Source of the DNA: Capniomyces stellatus
Taxonomy: Eukaryota > Kickxellomycota > Harpellomycetes > Harpellales > Legeriomycetaceae
Direction: 5' to 3'
Length of the DNA stretch: 64,000 nt
NCBI GenBank assembly: GCA_001661515.1
Contig: LUVW01000001.1
Coordinates: 124,001 to 188,000 of the forward strand
Position 1 is the first letter of the stretch; each line of letters opens with the position of its first letter. Below, one piece after another: positions 1 to 10,346 of this stretch. The position numbers and the translations under genes are program-made. The notes beneath the pieces were generated by a model that ran no database searches, had not been told where the DNA came from, and saw only the letters and a list, made by a program, of their open reading frames with translations.

Positions 1-534
1 CATCTTTTCCAAAACCAATGTATTTGATGACTCTTGAAAACATTCCAATCGGCTTCCCGTAAAAGTTTATCTCTGGATAGCCAATTTTGTAGTGGTTGTT
101 TGCAAACACCGCCTCTTTATAATATTTGTTGAAAGCGTTTCTTGGATCTCTCGAGGCTTTAAATACCGTGTTCCATAGGTTACTTTCAATATCCATTTGT
201 GACATTTCTTCTTTGATTCTTTTAGGGCAAATTGTTATAAACGAAAAGAACAGAACCGCTGAAACCGCCAAGAACACCCTAATTATCCTGGAACGAGAAC
301 CGCGTTTGCCTATAGGATTCTCCCTAAAGGAACTTTCCTTAATACACTCTTCAACATCCGTATCCTCAACAGCTCTGACTTGGACTGCATCCTCGAGTCG
401 AGCATATTCAACTATTTAACAGGTTGTCTGTATGAATTTAGCTACAGATTCCGCGACATTCCAAATAGTATTAACTCACAATTTGTAGTCAGATAATGTA
501 AATGTGCTTTTTATTTACCATACTTTAAAGACAT
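1..534 (-). CDS. Type II membrane protein, N-terminal part (runs off left edge)
   Basis: I do not recognise the family. The gene reads leftward and is cut by the window edge. A tiny first exon (534-519) encodes MSLKY and the first base of the next codon. It is followed by a GTAAAT donor, a CTGACTAC branch-like motif and a TAG acceptor, giving a 107-bp intron (518-412, phase 1). Exon 2 (411 to 1) is open throughout. This model is preferred because exon 2 has no ATG in frame near its start and is preceded by an in-frame TAA within the intron. The protein has about 45 polar, acidic-then-basic residues, then a hydrophobic segment (RIIRVFLAVSAVLFFSFITI) expected to be a signal anchor. A lumenal-looking region with aromatic residues follows. 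The topology suits a Golgi/ER or vacuolar enzyme, but nothing visible assigns an activity. Confidence 0.6.
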
Positions 535-2353
535 TTCTCCCTACTCTTAATGTTTTCTTACAGACTTGACGATAATAATAAAATACAGAAATAAAAGCGA
601 GTATACAGCAACAGTGCTCTTGCTTTTATGGTTGCCTTGTTTGGGTGTTGTAGTATAACAAACCTATGTAGCTTTATAAATATATGTTTTTTTTTCTTGT
701 TTATTGACTTTTTTTTCTTAAAAACTTATTGATACTGACTGGTTGAACTATAAAACTTAAATAATGAGAAGAGAAAGAATTCATCTACACATTTAAACAA
801 GTAAAAAAAAGCTCACCGCCAAAGGCTGGATGTTTTATACTCCTTCGTAAAAACGGTAAAGTCATTTACCTGAAATACTACTTTATTTTTTTATATTTCC
901 AAGTGTTGGAAGTTTTGCCAACCTTTGTGTTCCCACCTTTACGTTTATTTATACCCAGGAGCCTTGGACAAATAAAAAAGTAACTTTGGTCAAATTTAGA
1001 CGAGAATGTTAAACACTCGACAATTTATCCTGTCAGCTTATTGACTCTGCACTGATTGTCTAAAATTTATAATTGTCGCAAATTTTAGCTAAAACAATAT
1101 GTCTCTATCAATCTATCTGGGAAGTTTTCTATTGGCAGTTCCAGCAAAACCGATTTGTCTTTATAGCTATTAAACAAAAAGAAGACCGGCACAAACGACT
1201 CTGCTGCTCGAGCATAAACAGGTCCAATAATACCCAAACAAACAGCCTTAACTTTGCTTTGTGATAAAGCAAGTCTGGCCGAACGTAATAGCAGCTTGGT
1301 ATTAAATAATAGCGTGATATATCATGTTTAATAGTTGTGGTTGTGGTTATGGTTGTATATTATTGTTATTTTTGCAAAGCGAGTTATATAGCCGCTAATG
1401 TATGCTGCTATCTGCATACAATATGAATTGTTAAGCCAAATCTGCTGGTCTGAGATCCATCCAGTATATTATTTTACTCTGTGCATACTGACTGAATCAT
1501 TTCAAGCAGCGAGAATTGAATAGGAGAAAAAATCATATTATATGTAGAGGTAGGACGGTGGTACCATTTGCTAGTAATGTGATAATTGGGTGGTAATGAT
1601 CTATAGAGCAAATAAACAGAAGAAAAAAACAAAAAAAATGATGTTTTTAGCCAATAGTAGTGTGGATCAAAAGTTTTAATTAAAAAAAAATACAAGCAGA
1701 AAGCAGTAGCTAAAAAAAAAAAGTATTAAAGGATTTTGGTTCGAGTAGGGAGGAGAGAATAGTTTGGTTGAGTGTTTGGATGAAGATTTTTTTTTTCTTT
1801 CAGATTTTTATAGCTTTTTCAGCAATAACAAATTTGATTTAGGAGCAGAAGGAAGAAAAAAAAAAAATAGAAAAAAAAAAGTAAAAAATTTTCGATTCTG
1901 ATTCGACTTTTAATAGGATTAAGGTTAAAAAGAATGGAGAAAAAAAAATAGACATAAAAAAAAATTTTTTTCTTGTCGAATCGAAAAAAAAGTGGAAAAA
2001 AAAATTTCATTTTTGGTATTATTGTTGATGGTTAAATAAAAAAAAACAGAATTAACAAAGGTGAAAAATAGAGGTTGGATATTATAATAACTAGAAGAAA
2101 TAGGAATAAATCAATAGTAGTTCTTTTAAAACACCTAGCAACGCTTATTAAATTTAGAAAAAGTGATATAAATTTTTTCTATCAAAGAGGAGCTAGATAG
2201 TACTTGAGGATTTATTTTTGGATTGGATTTATAATTGAGTAAAGGAATTTAGAAGCAAGAGACAAGATTGAAGATTGCAAAAGAAAAGTCGATCAATCAA
2301 ACAAATAAGAAGAAAAGGACAAGCTAAAAGTAAAAGGAAGAAAATTAAAAAAA
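535..2353. other. Intergenic, AT-rich spacer between divergent genes
   Basis: This 1.8-kb stretch separates the leftward membrane-protein gene from NOP58. From about 1680 to 2340 it is dominated by A-rich tracts on the + strand. Short ORFs here lack ATG starts or are low-complexity Phe/Leu runs. The 2040-2353 part is probably the NOP58 promoter and 5' leader. I see no RNA gene. Confidence 0.5.
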
Positions 2354-3964
2354 ATGTTGGTACTTTTCGAAACAGCAGCAGGGTTTGCTTTATTCAAGCT
2401 ATTGGAGGATGGTAAGCTGAGCAATCCAGATACACTTTACAAGGATTTCACAAGTGCAGAGAAGGCAAACAACATTCTGAAATTGAAGCATTTCTACAAG
2501 TTTGAGAACACAGTTGATGCGCTTTCAGCGGTAACAGCTTTGGTTGAGGGAAAGGTGAGCAAGAACTTGAAGAACTTTTTGTCAGAGCAAGTAAGCGAGA
2601 AGGAATGGAAGAAGGAGAAGTTGGTGGTGTCAGATCCAAAGCTTGGAAATGCGATATCAAAGAAGCTGGGCATTAAGGTGGTGTCGGATTCAACAACAAA
2701 CGAGTTATTTAGAGGAATCAGATCACAGATCAAGAGCCTGCTTACAGATATAGCAGAGAAGGATCTTTCAGCTATGGAGCTTGGTTTGTCGCATTCATTG
2801 TCGAGATACAAGCTCAAGTTTTCACCAGATAAGATAGATACTATGATTATCCAGGCAATCTCGCTTCTGGATGACTTGGACAAGGAGTTGAATACCTATG
2901 CAATGAGAATGAAAGAATGGTATGGATGGCATTTCCCAGAGATGGGCAAGATTGTTGTTGACAACCTTGCATTCTCAAAGGTGATCAAGAAAGCAGGTAT
3001 GAGAACGTCAATAGCCACAACAGATTTGTCAGAAATTCTTCCAGAAGAAATCGAGGTTGAGGTAAAGGAGGCCGCAGAGATCAGTATGGGAACAGAGATC
3101 AGTGAAACAGATCTGATGAACATTGTTGCATTGTGTGACCAAATCATTTCAATCACATCATACAGAACACAGCTGTACGAGTACCTGAAGAACAGAATGA
3201 TTGCAATTGCACCAAATCTTACAGTGTTGGTAGGAGAGTTGGTAGGAGCCAGACTTATTTCGCACGCAGGTTCGCTAATGACCCTTGCCAAATACCCTGC
3301 CTCAACAGTCCAGATCTTGGGTGCTGAAAAGGCTTTGTTCAGAGCACTAAAAACCAAGCACGACACACCAAAATACGGAATCATCTACCACGCCAGTTTG
3401 GTAGGACAAGCTGGTCCAAAGATCAAGGGTAAGATTGCAAGAGTAACTGCAACAAAGGCTTCCATTTCCGCAAGAGTCGACGCCTTGGGCGAGACTGAAA
3501 CCCCTGATGTTGGTATCAAGGCAAGAGCCAAGGTTGAGTCAAGACTCAGACAGCTCGAAGGCAGATTCGCTGCCAAGTCTGCCAAGACCGAACGCAAGAA
3601 GTCCGGTGCCAACGAAAAGAACCAATCCAAGGTAGCAATGAACCAAATCTCTACATACAACACCAACGCCGACACAACAATGACCGATGCAAACAAGCCT
3701 ACTGTCAACGAAGACTCAAAGAAGCGAAAGGCTGACAACGATGATGGCTCAGACTCTGAAGCTGAAAAGAAAAAGTCAAAGAAAGACAAAAAGGAAAAGA
3801 AGTCAAAGAAGGAGAAGGACGTCAAGGAGGACCAAGAGGAAAAGGAAGAGAAGGAAGAAAAAGAGGAAAAGAAAGAAAAGAAAGACAAGAAGGAAAAGAA
3901 GGACAAGAAGGAGAAAAAGGAAAAGAAGGAGAAAAAAGACAAAAAGGAAAAAAAAGATAAATAA
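2354..3964 (+). CDS. NOP58: Box C/D snoRNP core protein Nop58
   Basis: Nop58 is a nucleolar scaffold of box C/D snoRNPs. With Nop56, fibrillarin and Snu13 it assembles on guide RNAs for 2'-O-methylation of rRNA and for pre-rRNA processing. The intronless ORF gives 536 residues. It opens with the family's MLVLFET start, and the NOSIC/coiled-coil region contains GLSHSLSRYKLKFSPDK and a conserved block around KEWYGWHFPE. The Nop domain carries ELVGARLISHAGSL near residue 295, followed by ILGAEKALFRALK and DTPKYGIIYHASLVGQ. The C-terminal 90 or so residues are a Lys/Glu/Asp tail with KKE/KKD runs, as in other eukaryotic Nop58 proteins. Nop56 was considered and rejected because the N-terminus and the Lys-rich tail match Nop58. 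The first ATG follows an A-rich leader. Codons shift from purine-ending to C-ending toward the 3' end. Confidence 0.95.
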   Translation: MLVLFETAAGFALFKLLEDGKLSNPDTLYKDFTSAEKANNILKLKHFYKFENTVDALSAVTALVEGKVSKNLKNFLSEQVSEKEWKKEKLVVSDPKLGNAISKKLGIKVVSDSTTNELFRGIRSQIKSLLTDIAEKDLSAMELGLSHSLSRYKLKFSPDKIDTMIIQAISLLDDLDKELNTYAMRMKEWYGWHFPEMGKIVVDNLAFSKVIKKAGMRTSIATTDLSEILPEEIEVEVKEAAEISMGTEISETDLMNIVALCDQIISITSYRTQLYEYLKNRMIAIAPNLTVLVGELVGARLISHAGSLMTLAKYPASTVQILGAEKALFRALKTKHDTPKYGIIYHASLVGQAGPKIKGKIARVTATKASISARVDALGETETPDVGIKARAKVESRLRQLEGRFAAKSAKTERKKSGANEKNQSKVAMNQISTYNTNADTTMTDANKPTVNEDSKKRKADNDDGSDSEAEKKKSKKDKKEKKSKKEKDVKEDQEEKEEKEEKEEKKEKKDKKEKKDKKEKKEKKEKKDKKEKKDK

Positions 3965-4174
3965 CTATAAGTATTAGCTGCCAACCACTATATTTATTTC
4001 GCTATTTTGTTTTACTTTTTTTTTACTTTAGCCGTACCATTGATTTTTATAATTCCCAATATTATATATACTACTCTTTTTTATTTTATTTTTTATTAAT
4101 TTATAAAGTAAAACTAAAAACTAAATATAAAACTATTGTTTCTGATCACCACATATTGACCAAAGTGCTGAAAT

Positions 4175-5399
4175 TTAGTTCAAATGTCCACCGTCACTTC
4201 CTCCCACACCAGCGTCAAAAAGGCCTGCAACATTGTCATCCACACCAAGCGCATTATTTACATCATCAATCGCACCAACACAATTGGCTTCAAGAGGAAG
4301 CGTAGGGTCCGCGATAGGATAGTAAACATCGTATACCGGGAAACCATACGTATTGATACAGTAGTAGCGGTCGTAGCAAGGAACCCCCTAGTTGTTTATT
4401 GCATAGTATGTGTCATATGTTGGGAACCCCCAGGAGTTTATTGCAAAGTTGGGCTATATGTTGGATATCCGGCTATTCCATCCACAAGCCTGGAAATTAT
4501 GTCTACAAATCTAGTTCCCATAACTGTAAAGACATATGCTATATTTGGGCGGTTAAAGGCTAGTTCCAAGTGCCTCAATGTGCCTTATAGCAAGTGTGCG
4601 GTGTATCTCATTATATTGATAATCTTGTTTGGCGTTACGAGTTTTTCCAGTGGACTTGATCCAATTCTGTTGGTTTTCTTTTGATGTGATTTATAGGCAT
4701 GCCGACAGTTTGGTTTGAGGTCTTATTGAAGCTGCTTATAAAACTGACCACTTTCCTCTGAATCTCCTCTTTCTCATTTTCAAAGTCCTTGACACTTTCC
4801 AAGTTATTTTCAACTTTAACTATGAGCTCTGACACCGTCCTTAGAAGATCAACGTTGCAGTTGACAAGCTTGGAAAACTTGTCTGGACGGCTTTATATTC
4901 CCTGGTTTTGTTCAGCTGTTGTACCGGTGGTACTGGCTGTCAAGTTGTTTGTATTGATGGTTATACCGTCTTTGCCAGCAGTATTGTTAATTGCACCGTT
5001 GTTTATGTCGGTTGTTACACTATTCGTGTTTATTGGGATAAAAATTGTGCTAGTCGGGATAACAGTTGTGCTAGTCGGGATAACAGTTGTGTTGGTTGGA
5101 TTAAAGGTTGTTCTGCTGGTATTGTCACCAAATTTTCTCTGTCCGTCCTTGCTGGAGTTTGCTTCTGTCCTTGTTACTGCTCCAAGATATAAGCCTCTGT
5201 CGTGAGTGCTTCTACCAACTGCCTGGAAAGCTATACTATCACTTGTATATCTGTCACCTCCCGCATATCCACCTCCATTTCCTCGACTCACATATTTGAC
5301 GTAGCCATTTGTACGAATTATTTGGGCTATTGAACCTCCTTCCCTGTTTGCATAAACAGCTAAAACCAGCGCATAAGCACACATAACACGTTTAATCAT
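4175..5399 (-). pseudogene. Decayed gene for a secreted Tyr-rich protein
   Basis: The reading frame from ATG 5399 encodes a signal-peptide-like start (MIKRVMCAYALVLAVYA), a Gly-rich stretch and Thr/Ile-rich 7-residue repeats (TSTTVIP type, from a 21-bp DNA repeat near 5040-5100). It meets TAA at 4893-4895 but stays coding-like for another 85 codons to a TAA near 4635. The reading then continues in the +1 frame to 4175, through a Tyr/Phe/Gly-rich domain with repeated WGFPTYDTYY / YGFPVYDVYY motifs. That part is interrupted by TAA (4553-4555) and TAG (4511-4513, 4454-4456, 4388-4390). Five premature stops plus one frameshift in an otherwise protein-like 1.2-kb sequence indicate an inactivated gene. 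Introns could remove some stops but not all. The family is not recognised. Confidence 0.6.
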
Positions 5400-6541
5400 T
5401 TTAATAGACTCAGACCGCCAATGTCTATAATTGTTTTGAAACTGTTGTTTGCGCAGTTTTCTACCTTTTTATTATACTTATTCCTGAAAATTCTTTTGGA
5501 GACGACTAAATTTGTTCTGATCAGTCAAAGGATCCCGAACACGGGTTTATATGTTTTCTGTTCCTTTTGTGTTTTTTGAATTTTACACGTTTGTTGAGTT
5601 GATTTAAAAGCTTTAAAGCTTCCTGAATAAAAGACTAATCGCTAAACCAAGAGCCATCACCTTTACACTTTGGTTTTTGGCTAAACATAGTTTAATCTGC
5701 CCGTAACATATCACTTAGTCTTTGTAAGTGGGTATCAATAGTTGCGTTAGAGCAAAAAAAAATAATAATGTCATTTTTGATAATACGTAAACTGCCTTGA
5801 TGTTGGGAATATATGTAGTCATTGATGATACGATAGGATGGTTTGGGCAAGGTTTGGACAAGTTATTTTTTTTGGCTTGATTTGCTGTTTTTTTTTGAAT
5901 ATTACAAATCATATTTCCCAGTGCTGATTTAGCAAGTGAGGCGTTTTCGTCGTAACACAACCAAGTACAATTTTGTACTGTACTATCCAACAACTAGACA
6001 AGTTTTTTTTAAAACGATAAATAGGTATTATTTAGTTCAAGTGTTATATATCTGTATTAAAAAAGAAATTTTCTTTAGACTCGGGATAATGTTAATGTAT
6101 TTTTATAAAGCATGTCTGTGGATAAATATTATCTGGGTGCTTTATTATTTAGCTCAGTCTTTTAAAATGTATTTTTTTTTTACAATGGTTAAACCAAGTC
6201 CAGTCCAAAAAATCGGTCTGCGTTTCCACAACGTAAAGTGTACACCTTTTTTTTGTTAGCTCAAGTAATATGGGAATTTATTATTACATCAGTATTTACA
6301 TAGTGAATTGAATAAAAGCACTGTATTGTAAGATGTTTTGGAAACTACAAATTGTAAAATTGTATTGCCTGGTACATTTTATGATCCTATACCTGAAGTT
6401 TATCATAGAGATTTAGTTACTCGCCAAAAAGCTCAATCTATAATGTGCACGTGAACTGCAGTTACAATGATGGTATTTTGATTTTTAAAAACACCCAAAA
6501 TCAATTCCCATTAACGCTGAAACCAACATATATAATATACT

Positions 6542-6564
6542 AGAGTCGTCTCACCGACGACTCT
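6542..6564. repeat. Perfect 9-bp inverted repeat (hairpin)
   Basis: AGAGTCGTC, a 5-nt TCACC loop and GACGACTCT form a perfect stem. A related AGTCGTCT motif occurs about 130 bp downstream near 6677. No adjacent gene end explains it, so its role is unknown. Confidence 0.6.
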
Positions 6565-8350
6565 CCAAACCTCAAACATCAAACCCATGATATCACAATC
6601 CAAACCAAGATGAAGAAATAAAGAGCTCGAATAAATATAGCACGCAAATAAATCGATCCAAGCATTAATGCATCACAGTCGTCTAATACTTGGGGATTGG
6701 GAACTAATTCTCCGACATACGGTATTTTGTGTAAATAGTATATGGTTAGACTTTTCCACTTTATACTCCAGTTTGGTAAACAGGATTTGTATTAGCCTTT
6801 AATTTTTATTTTTGAAGTGATGGTTGTTTGGTGGTATTACCACTACAAGTGCCATTTCCTGACCAATATTAAACATAAACGGTGTGTTATTTACGAATCA
6901 GATACGGCAAGGTGGTGCAAAGTAGGATAAATTAGGGCAATAAAAGTATGTGCTTTACAATATCAGAGTGCTGCCCCAGGATACTTGTGATATGCAAAGA
7001 CTTCGACAAAGCTGGAAAAGATCTCATTCCATTATTGTTGGTTCAAATCGAATGTGGTCCTGGTTGTATGTAAATATGTATGGTGCTGTTAAAAATGCAG
7101 CAGCATGGCTCCATTTTTTTACGCTATGGTTTCACTACTTGTCTTTCCTAGCTAATTGTTTGTGTTGTGATTTCTTAAAGTACTTCTTGTGTGTTACATT
7201 ACTTGGTGTTTGTTATCCAGGTACCTGATAGGTCGTAGGCAACAAAGTCAATTGTAAAGTATATTCATTATCCAAAGCTATGGACAACGGTGATCATAGG
7301 TTTAGAGCTGTGATGTATGACAAGAGAAATCATCAAAAAACCACAACATAGTTTATAGTGACAACTTTGGTTAAAGTCAAGGCTTTGATTGTTGTCGCCA
7401 TGTGCGCTTTCAAAAACCCCTTTACTGAAATGAATTTTGTTGATCGGATGTTCCTATTCTTGGATTTTTGGTAAAAACATTCAAGCTCCTAGGTAAAACA
7501 AGTTGGTATTTATAATGGTTTACCTTTTGTTTGTGGTCTTAATGTAAGCCAAGTGCAGACTTGGTGTAGTCTTAATGATTTTAACTAATGCAGCGGGATT
7601 TGTGAATATTATTTTATGCTAAATACTTAATCCGTGCAATTTCACAAATTAAATAGGACTATATCCAATGGTGAAATTGGTCTAAATTATAAATATGACC
7701 AATGGCAAATATTGTTGCTATTTATAGTAAAACTTGACTCAGCGAATACCTAAACATACAAGTCAATTTTATTTTGTATTTTTTAAATAAATTTGCTTAA
7801 AAAACATGTTTGTCCAATAAGGTCTTGATCTGTTACATAATCTTAGCAATATCGGGATGTAACTAAAACAATACCAATGTACACATTTACATAAAGCTGG
7901 AATAGTCTTAAAAGTTGTTACTGCTTGATATTGTTTGGCAGTTATAGCGCCAAAGTGTTGACTAATGCCTAAAATGGGAGGGGGTTCTAACCATAGATAC
8001 ATATGGTTGGTATAAATCAGCTAAAGTGTATTACATTATGTTACATAACACCGTTTGGTAATAGAGTAATAGTCAAATTGCGACGACAGTATCGAACTAC
8101 TACTACCACTTACCTTCTAGCATTTAAACTTTTTAGCTTTTAACAAACTTGAAAATAGAAATAATGCCAGTTTAAGTTTATGAGTGAAAGGAAATAAATT
8201 CGCCAAAATATATTTAAGCTGGAAGAACAGTAGCAATGGCTTTTTTTTATAATAAATTAATCAACATCGTTTTTTAGTCGCAAAGCATCCTCCCCTTAAC
8301 ACACTAACAATCCGCAACTAATCATCACTATTAGACTATAACGACAAAAC

Positions 8351-8358
8351 TATTTAAA
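8351..8358 (+). promoter_or_regulatory. TATA-like element of the CAP-protein gene
   Basis: TATTTAAA lies about 90 bp upstream of the ATG at 8448. It is followed by an A/C-rich leader with CATACATA repeats. Assigned by position and motif only. Confidence 0.3.
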
Positions 8359-8447
8359 TTTAAACATCTTTTTTTCAAGCACAGCCGAAAGCTAGACACA
8401 TACATACATAATCCGTTAGTAAACTACAAAACATACATACATTTAAA

Positions 8448-9572
8448 ATGAAGTTTGCATCACTTTCATTGATTTCAGCTATGCTATTGGCATCAAGCAT
8501 TAAGGCAGAGCCAACATTTGAGTATGTTAACGACATTACCATTACCGTAAAACCAAGTCCTACAACAGGCACAGCTGTCGCCACAAAAGCAACACAAACA
8601 CTTGTTGGTAACGGAGACGCATTGTATGCTTTGCACAGATCGCGCAAAACCTTAACCAGAAAAAATGCGCGCAATGTACTTACAGTAACAGCAACCACCA
8701 AATCATTGCCAACACTTAACCCAGCAGAACTTAGAAGGATCAAAATGAAGGCTAGCAATGACTATAAAAATTCACAGAACGAGGCTCAACAGAAGGCCCA
8801 GGAAGAGTCTATCAAGCAACAAGTTCAACCCCAAATAGTCGAAATCCACCAAGTTCAGGCCCAACAGGAGCAACCTTCACAAGTTCAGCCCCAAATCGTC
8901 GAAATCCACCAAGTTCAGACTCAACAGGAGGAACCCCAACAAGAACAACCCCAAATCGTTGAAATACAGCAAGCTCAGGCCCAACAGGAGGAAATTCCAC
9001 AAGAACAACCTCAAATTGTCGAGATTCAGCAAGTTCAGGCCCAACAGGAGGAAATTCCACAAGAACAACCCCAAATAGTCGAAGTCCAACAAGAACAACC
9101 TCAACAAGAACAACCACAACAGAAGCAGCAGCGGAAGCCAAAGCAACAACAGAAACAAAGCAAGAGCGAAGACGAACAGGATTTGGTTGTTTCTAACACT
9201 GTTCAAAGCGACGACTTGATGTTGAATTTAGTTAACAATAAGAGAGCCGAGCTTGGACTCAGACCATTGGTAATAGACGCTGGAATGATGAGAGCGGCTG
9301 TGTACCAGTCTACCTACCAGAACACGGTTAAGGAAATGACACACGAAAATCGTAACCATTCAGACTTTAGAGATAGACTTAACGCAACCGGCACCAAGTG
9401 TAGAGGATGTGGTGAGAACGTTGGTGCGGGTTCTGACAGCATTGGAATTAACGAAATATTCCAAGCATGGTTGGACTCACCTGGGCATTATGAATCAATT
9501 GTCAACCCAGATTACACAATGTTTGGATGGGCTAATGTTAATGGGTACTGGACACAGACTTTTGGTAACTGA
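8448..9572 (+). CDS. Secreted CAP-domain (SCP/PR-1-like) protein with Gln-rich repeat linker
   Basis: The 374-residue protein starts with a signal peptide (about residues 1-20). A Lys/Thr-rich region follows, then five tandem 20-residue units of the form QEQPQIVEIQQVQAQQEEIP (residues 125-224) and a Lys/Gln-rich segment. A C-terminal CAP domain spans about residues 253-374. CAP hallmarks visible are MTHENRNH (residues 297-304), GENVGAG (322-328), AWLDSPGHY (340-348) and YWTQTFG (367-373). The usual His/Glu cavity residues appear present (H299 or H304, E323, H347). Fungal CAP proteins are secreted and bind sterols or other lipids; that role is inferred from the family. The Gln-rich array probably acts as an extended spacer. 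The gene is intronless and ends shortly after the domain, which is normal for the family. Confidence 0.88.
   Translation: MKFASLSLISAMLLASSIKAEPTFEYVNDITITVKPSPTTGTAVATKATQTLVGNGDALYALHRSRKTLTRKNARNVLTVTATTKSLPTLNPAELRRIKMKASNDYKNSQNEAQQKAQEESIKQQVQPQIVEIHQVQAQQEQPSQVQPQIVEIHQVQTQQEEPQQEQPQIVEIQQAQAQQEEIPQEQPQIVEIQQVQAQQEEIPQEQPQIVEVQQEQPQQEQPQQKQQRKPKQQQKQSKSEDEQDLVVSNTVQSDDLMLNLVNNKRAELGLRPLVIDAGMMRAAVYQSTYQNTVKEMTHENRNHSDFRDRLNATGTKCRGCGENVGAGSDSIGINEIFQAWLDSPGHYESIVNPDYTMFGWANVNGYWTQTFGN
8820..9119 (+). repeat. Five tandem 60-bp coding repeats in the CAP gene
   Basis: Five units of exactly 60 bp encode a 20-residue Gln/Glu/Val/Ile block. Units 3 and 4 are nearly identical and unit 5 is the most diverged. 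The in-frame period allows copy-number change without loss of reading frame. Confidence 0.85.
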
Positions 9573-10346
9573 TACTAGATTGTCAGCGTTAAACTTGACG
9601 GTAATAGCAGGTACTCGCTAAGGTGTTGGTTATTGATAACTTTTTCCAGCAATTGACAGGCTCAATTTTCAGAACTAGTCATCCTTTTATCACTATTTTA
9701 ATTCAAAAATAAATAAATAATAAATTGTATGTCGAGTTAAAAGAAGTGAATGAGAATGGAATATTCCACGCAACAATACAAGTTTTTAAAAAACACTTGT
9801 CTTTGAGTTTATTGGTGTTTTAGATGGTAAAGTGACGATGATATCGCTGTTGTTATTTTGAAAAAAAAACGCGGGATATGAGCGTGATGGTGATTAATGG
9901 GTTTATTTATTTTAAGCTGTTTTTTTTCTTTGGATCGGAAAGTTGCAGATGAGGGAGGCCTTAAAAAAGAGCAAGTCCTACCAAGCACAAAATCGATAAA
10001 AAGGCAAATTAAACTAAAAGCATCCCAAAAAAGACAATAAACGCAAGCTATTTATTGGCTGAATCTTTGACTGCGCAAGTTAAAAAACAGGTTGTATTCG
10101 TTCGGGTTAAACATGAACTTTTTTTTTAAAATAAAAGGATTTACAGTAAAAGAGTTAAACTTGACTTTAGAACCAGTTGGGAATGCAAACAGTTCTTTTC
10201 CTTTCTTTTTTAATTTCAATCTCAATATCCATATGGTTTGATAAATCACAAAGAGAAAACCAAACCGTAATAAGAGAATCATAAACAAAACAAGTAAAAC
10301 GATACAAATCGGAGCAAGTAAGGGACAAAAATAGCAATAATTTAGA
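9573..10346. other. Intergenic between the CAP gene and SLH1
   Basis: Apart from a likely polyadenylation signal near 9708, I see only AT-rich sequence and short meaningless ORFs. The A-rich 10250-10346 segment is the probable SLH1 leader. Confidence 0.5.
9708..9713 (+). terminator. AATAAA poly(A) signal of the CAP gene
   Basis: AATAAA lies in an AATAAATAAATAA run 136 bp after the CAP stop codon. Assigned by motif and distance. Confidence 0.4.

Larger units (their letters stand above)
5400..8447. other. 3-kb intergenic region without a convincing gene
   Basis: The sequence is AT-rich with scattered short ORFs on both strands (for example 5715-5993, 5936-6259, 6950-7228 and 7769-8002). None has a recognisable motif, and their codon use resembles noncoding DNA. 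A perfect short hairpin lies at 6542-6564. The last 100 bp before 8448 carry TATTTAAA and CATA repeats and are probably the CAP-gene promoter and leader. Confidence 0.5.

Noticed and set aside
1819..2010. Phe-rich minus-strand ORF
   Set aside because: Generated entirely by poly-A tracts upstream of NOP58.
4184..4684. 166-codon + strand ORF
   Set aside because: It is antisense to the Tyr-rich part of the decayed secreted gene. The minus-strand reading has a coherent repeat domain and the + reading does not.
4175..5399. Alternative genetic code reading TAA/TAG as Gln
   Set aside because: Clear housekeeping genes in the same window end at TAA or TAG at the expected positions, and the locus also has a frameshift.
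7030..7060. B-box-like GGTTCAAATCG suggesting a tRNA
   Set aside because: No A-box, acceptor stem or anticodon arm can be folded around it.
8375..9206. Minus-strand ORFs opposite the CAP gene
   Set aside because: They are low-complexity shadows of the Gln-rich repeat; the + strand has a signal peptide and a CAP domain.
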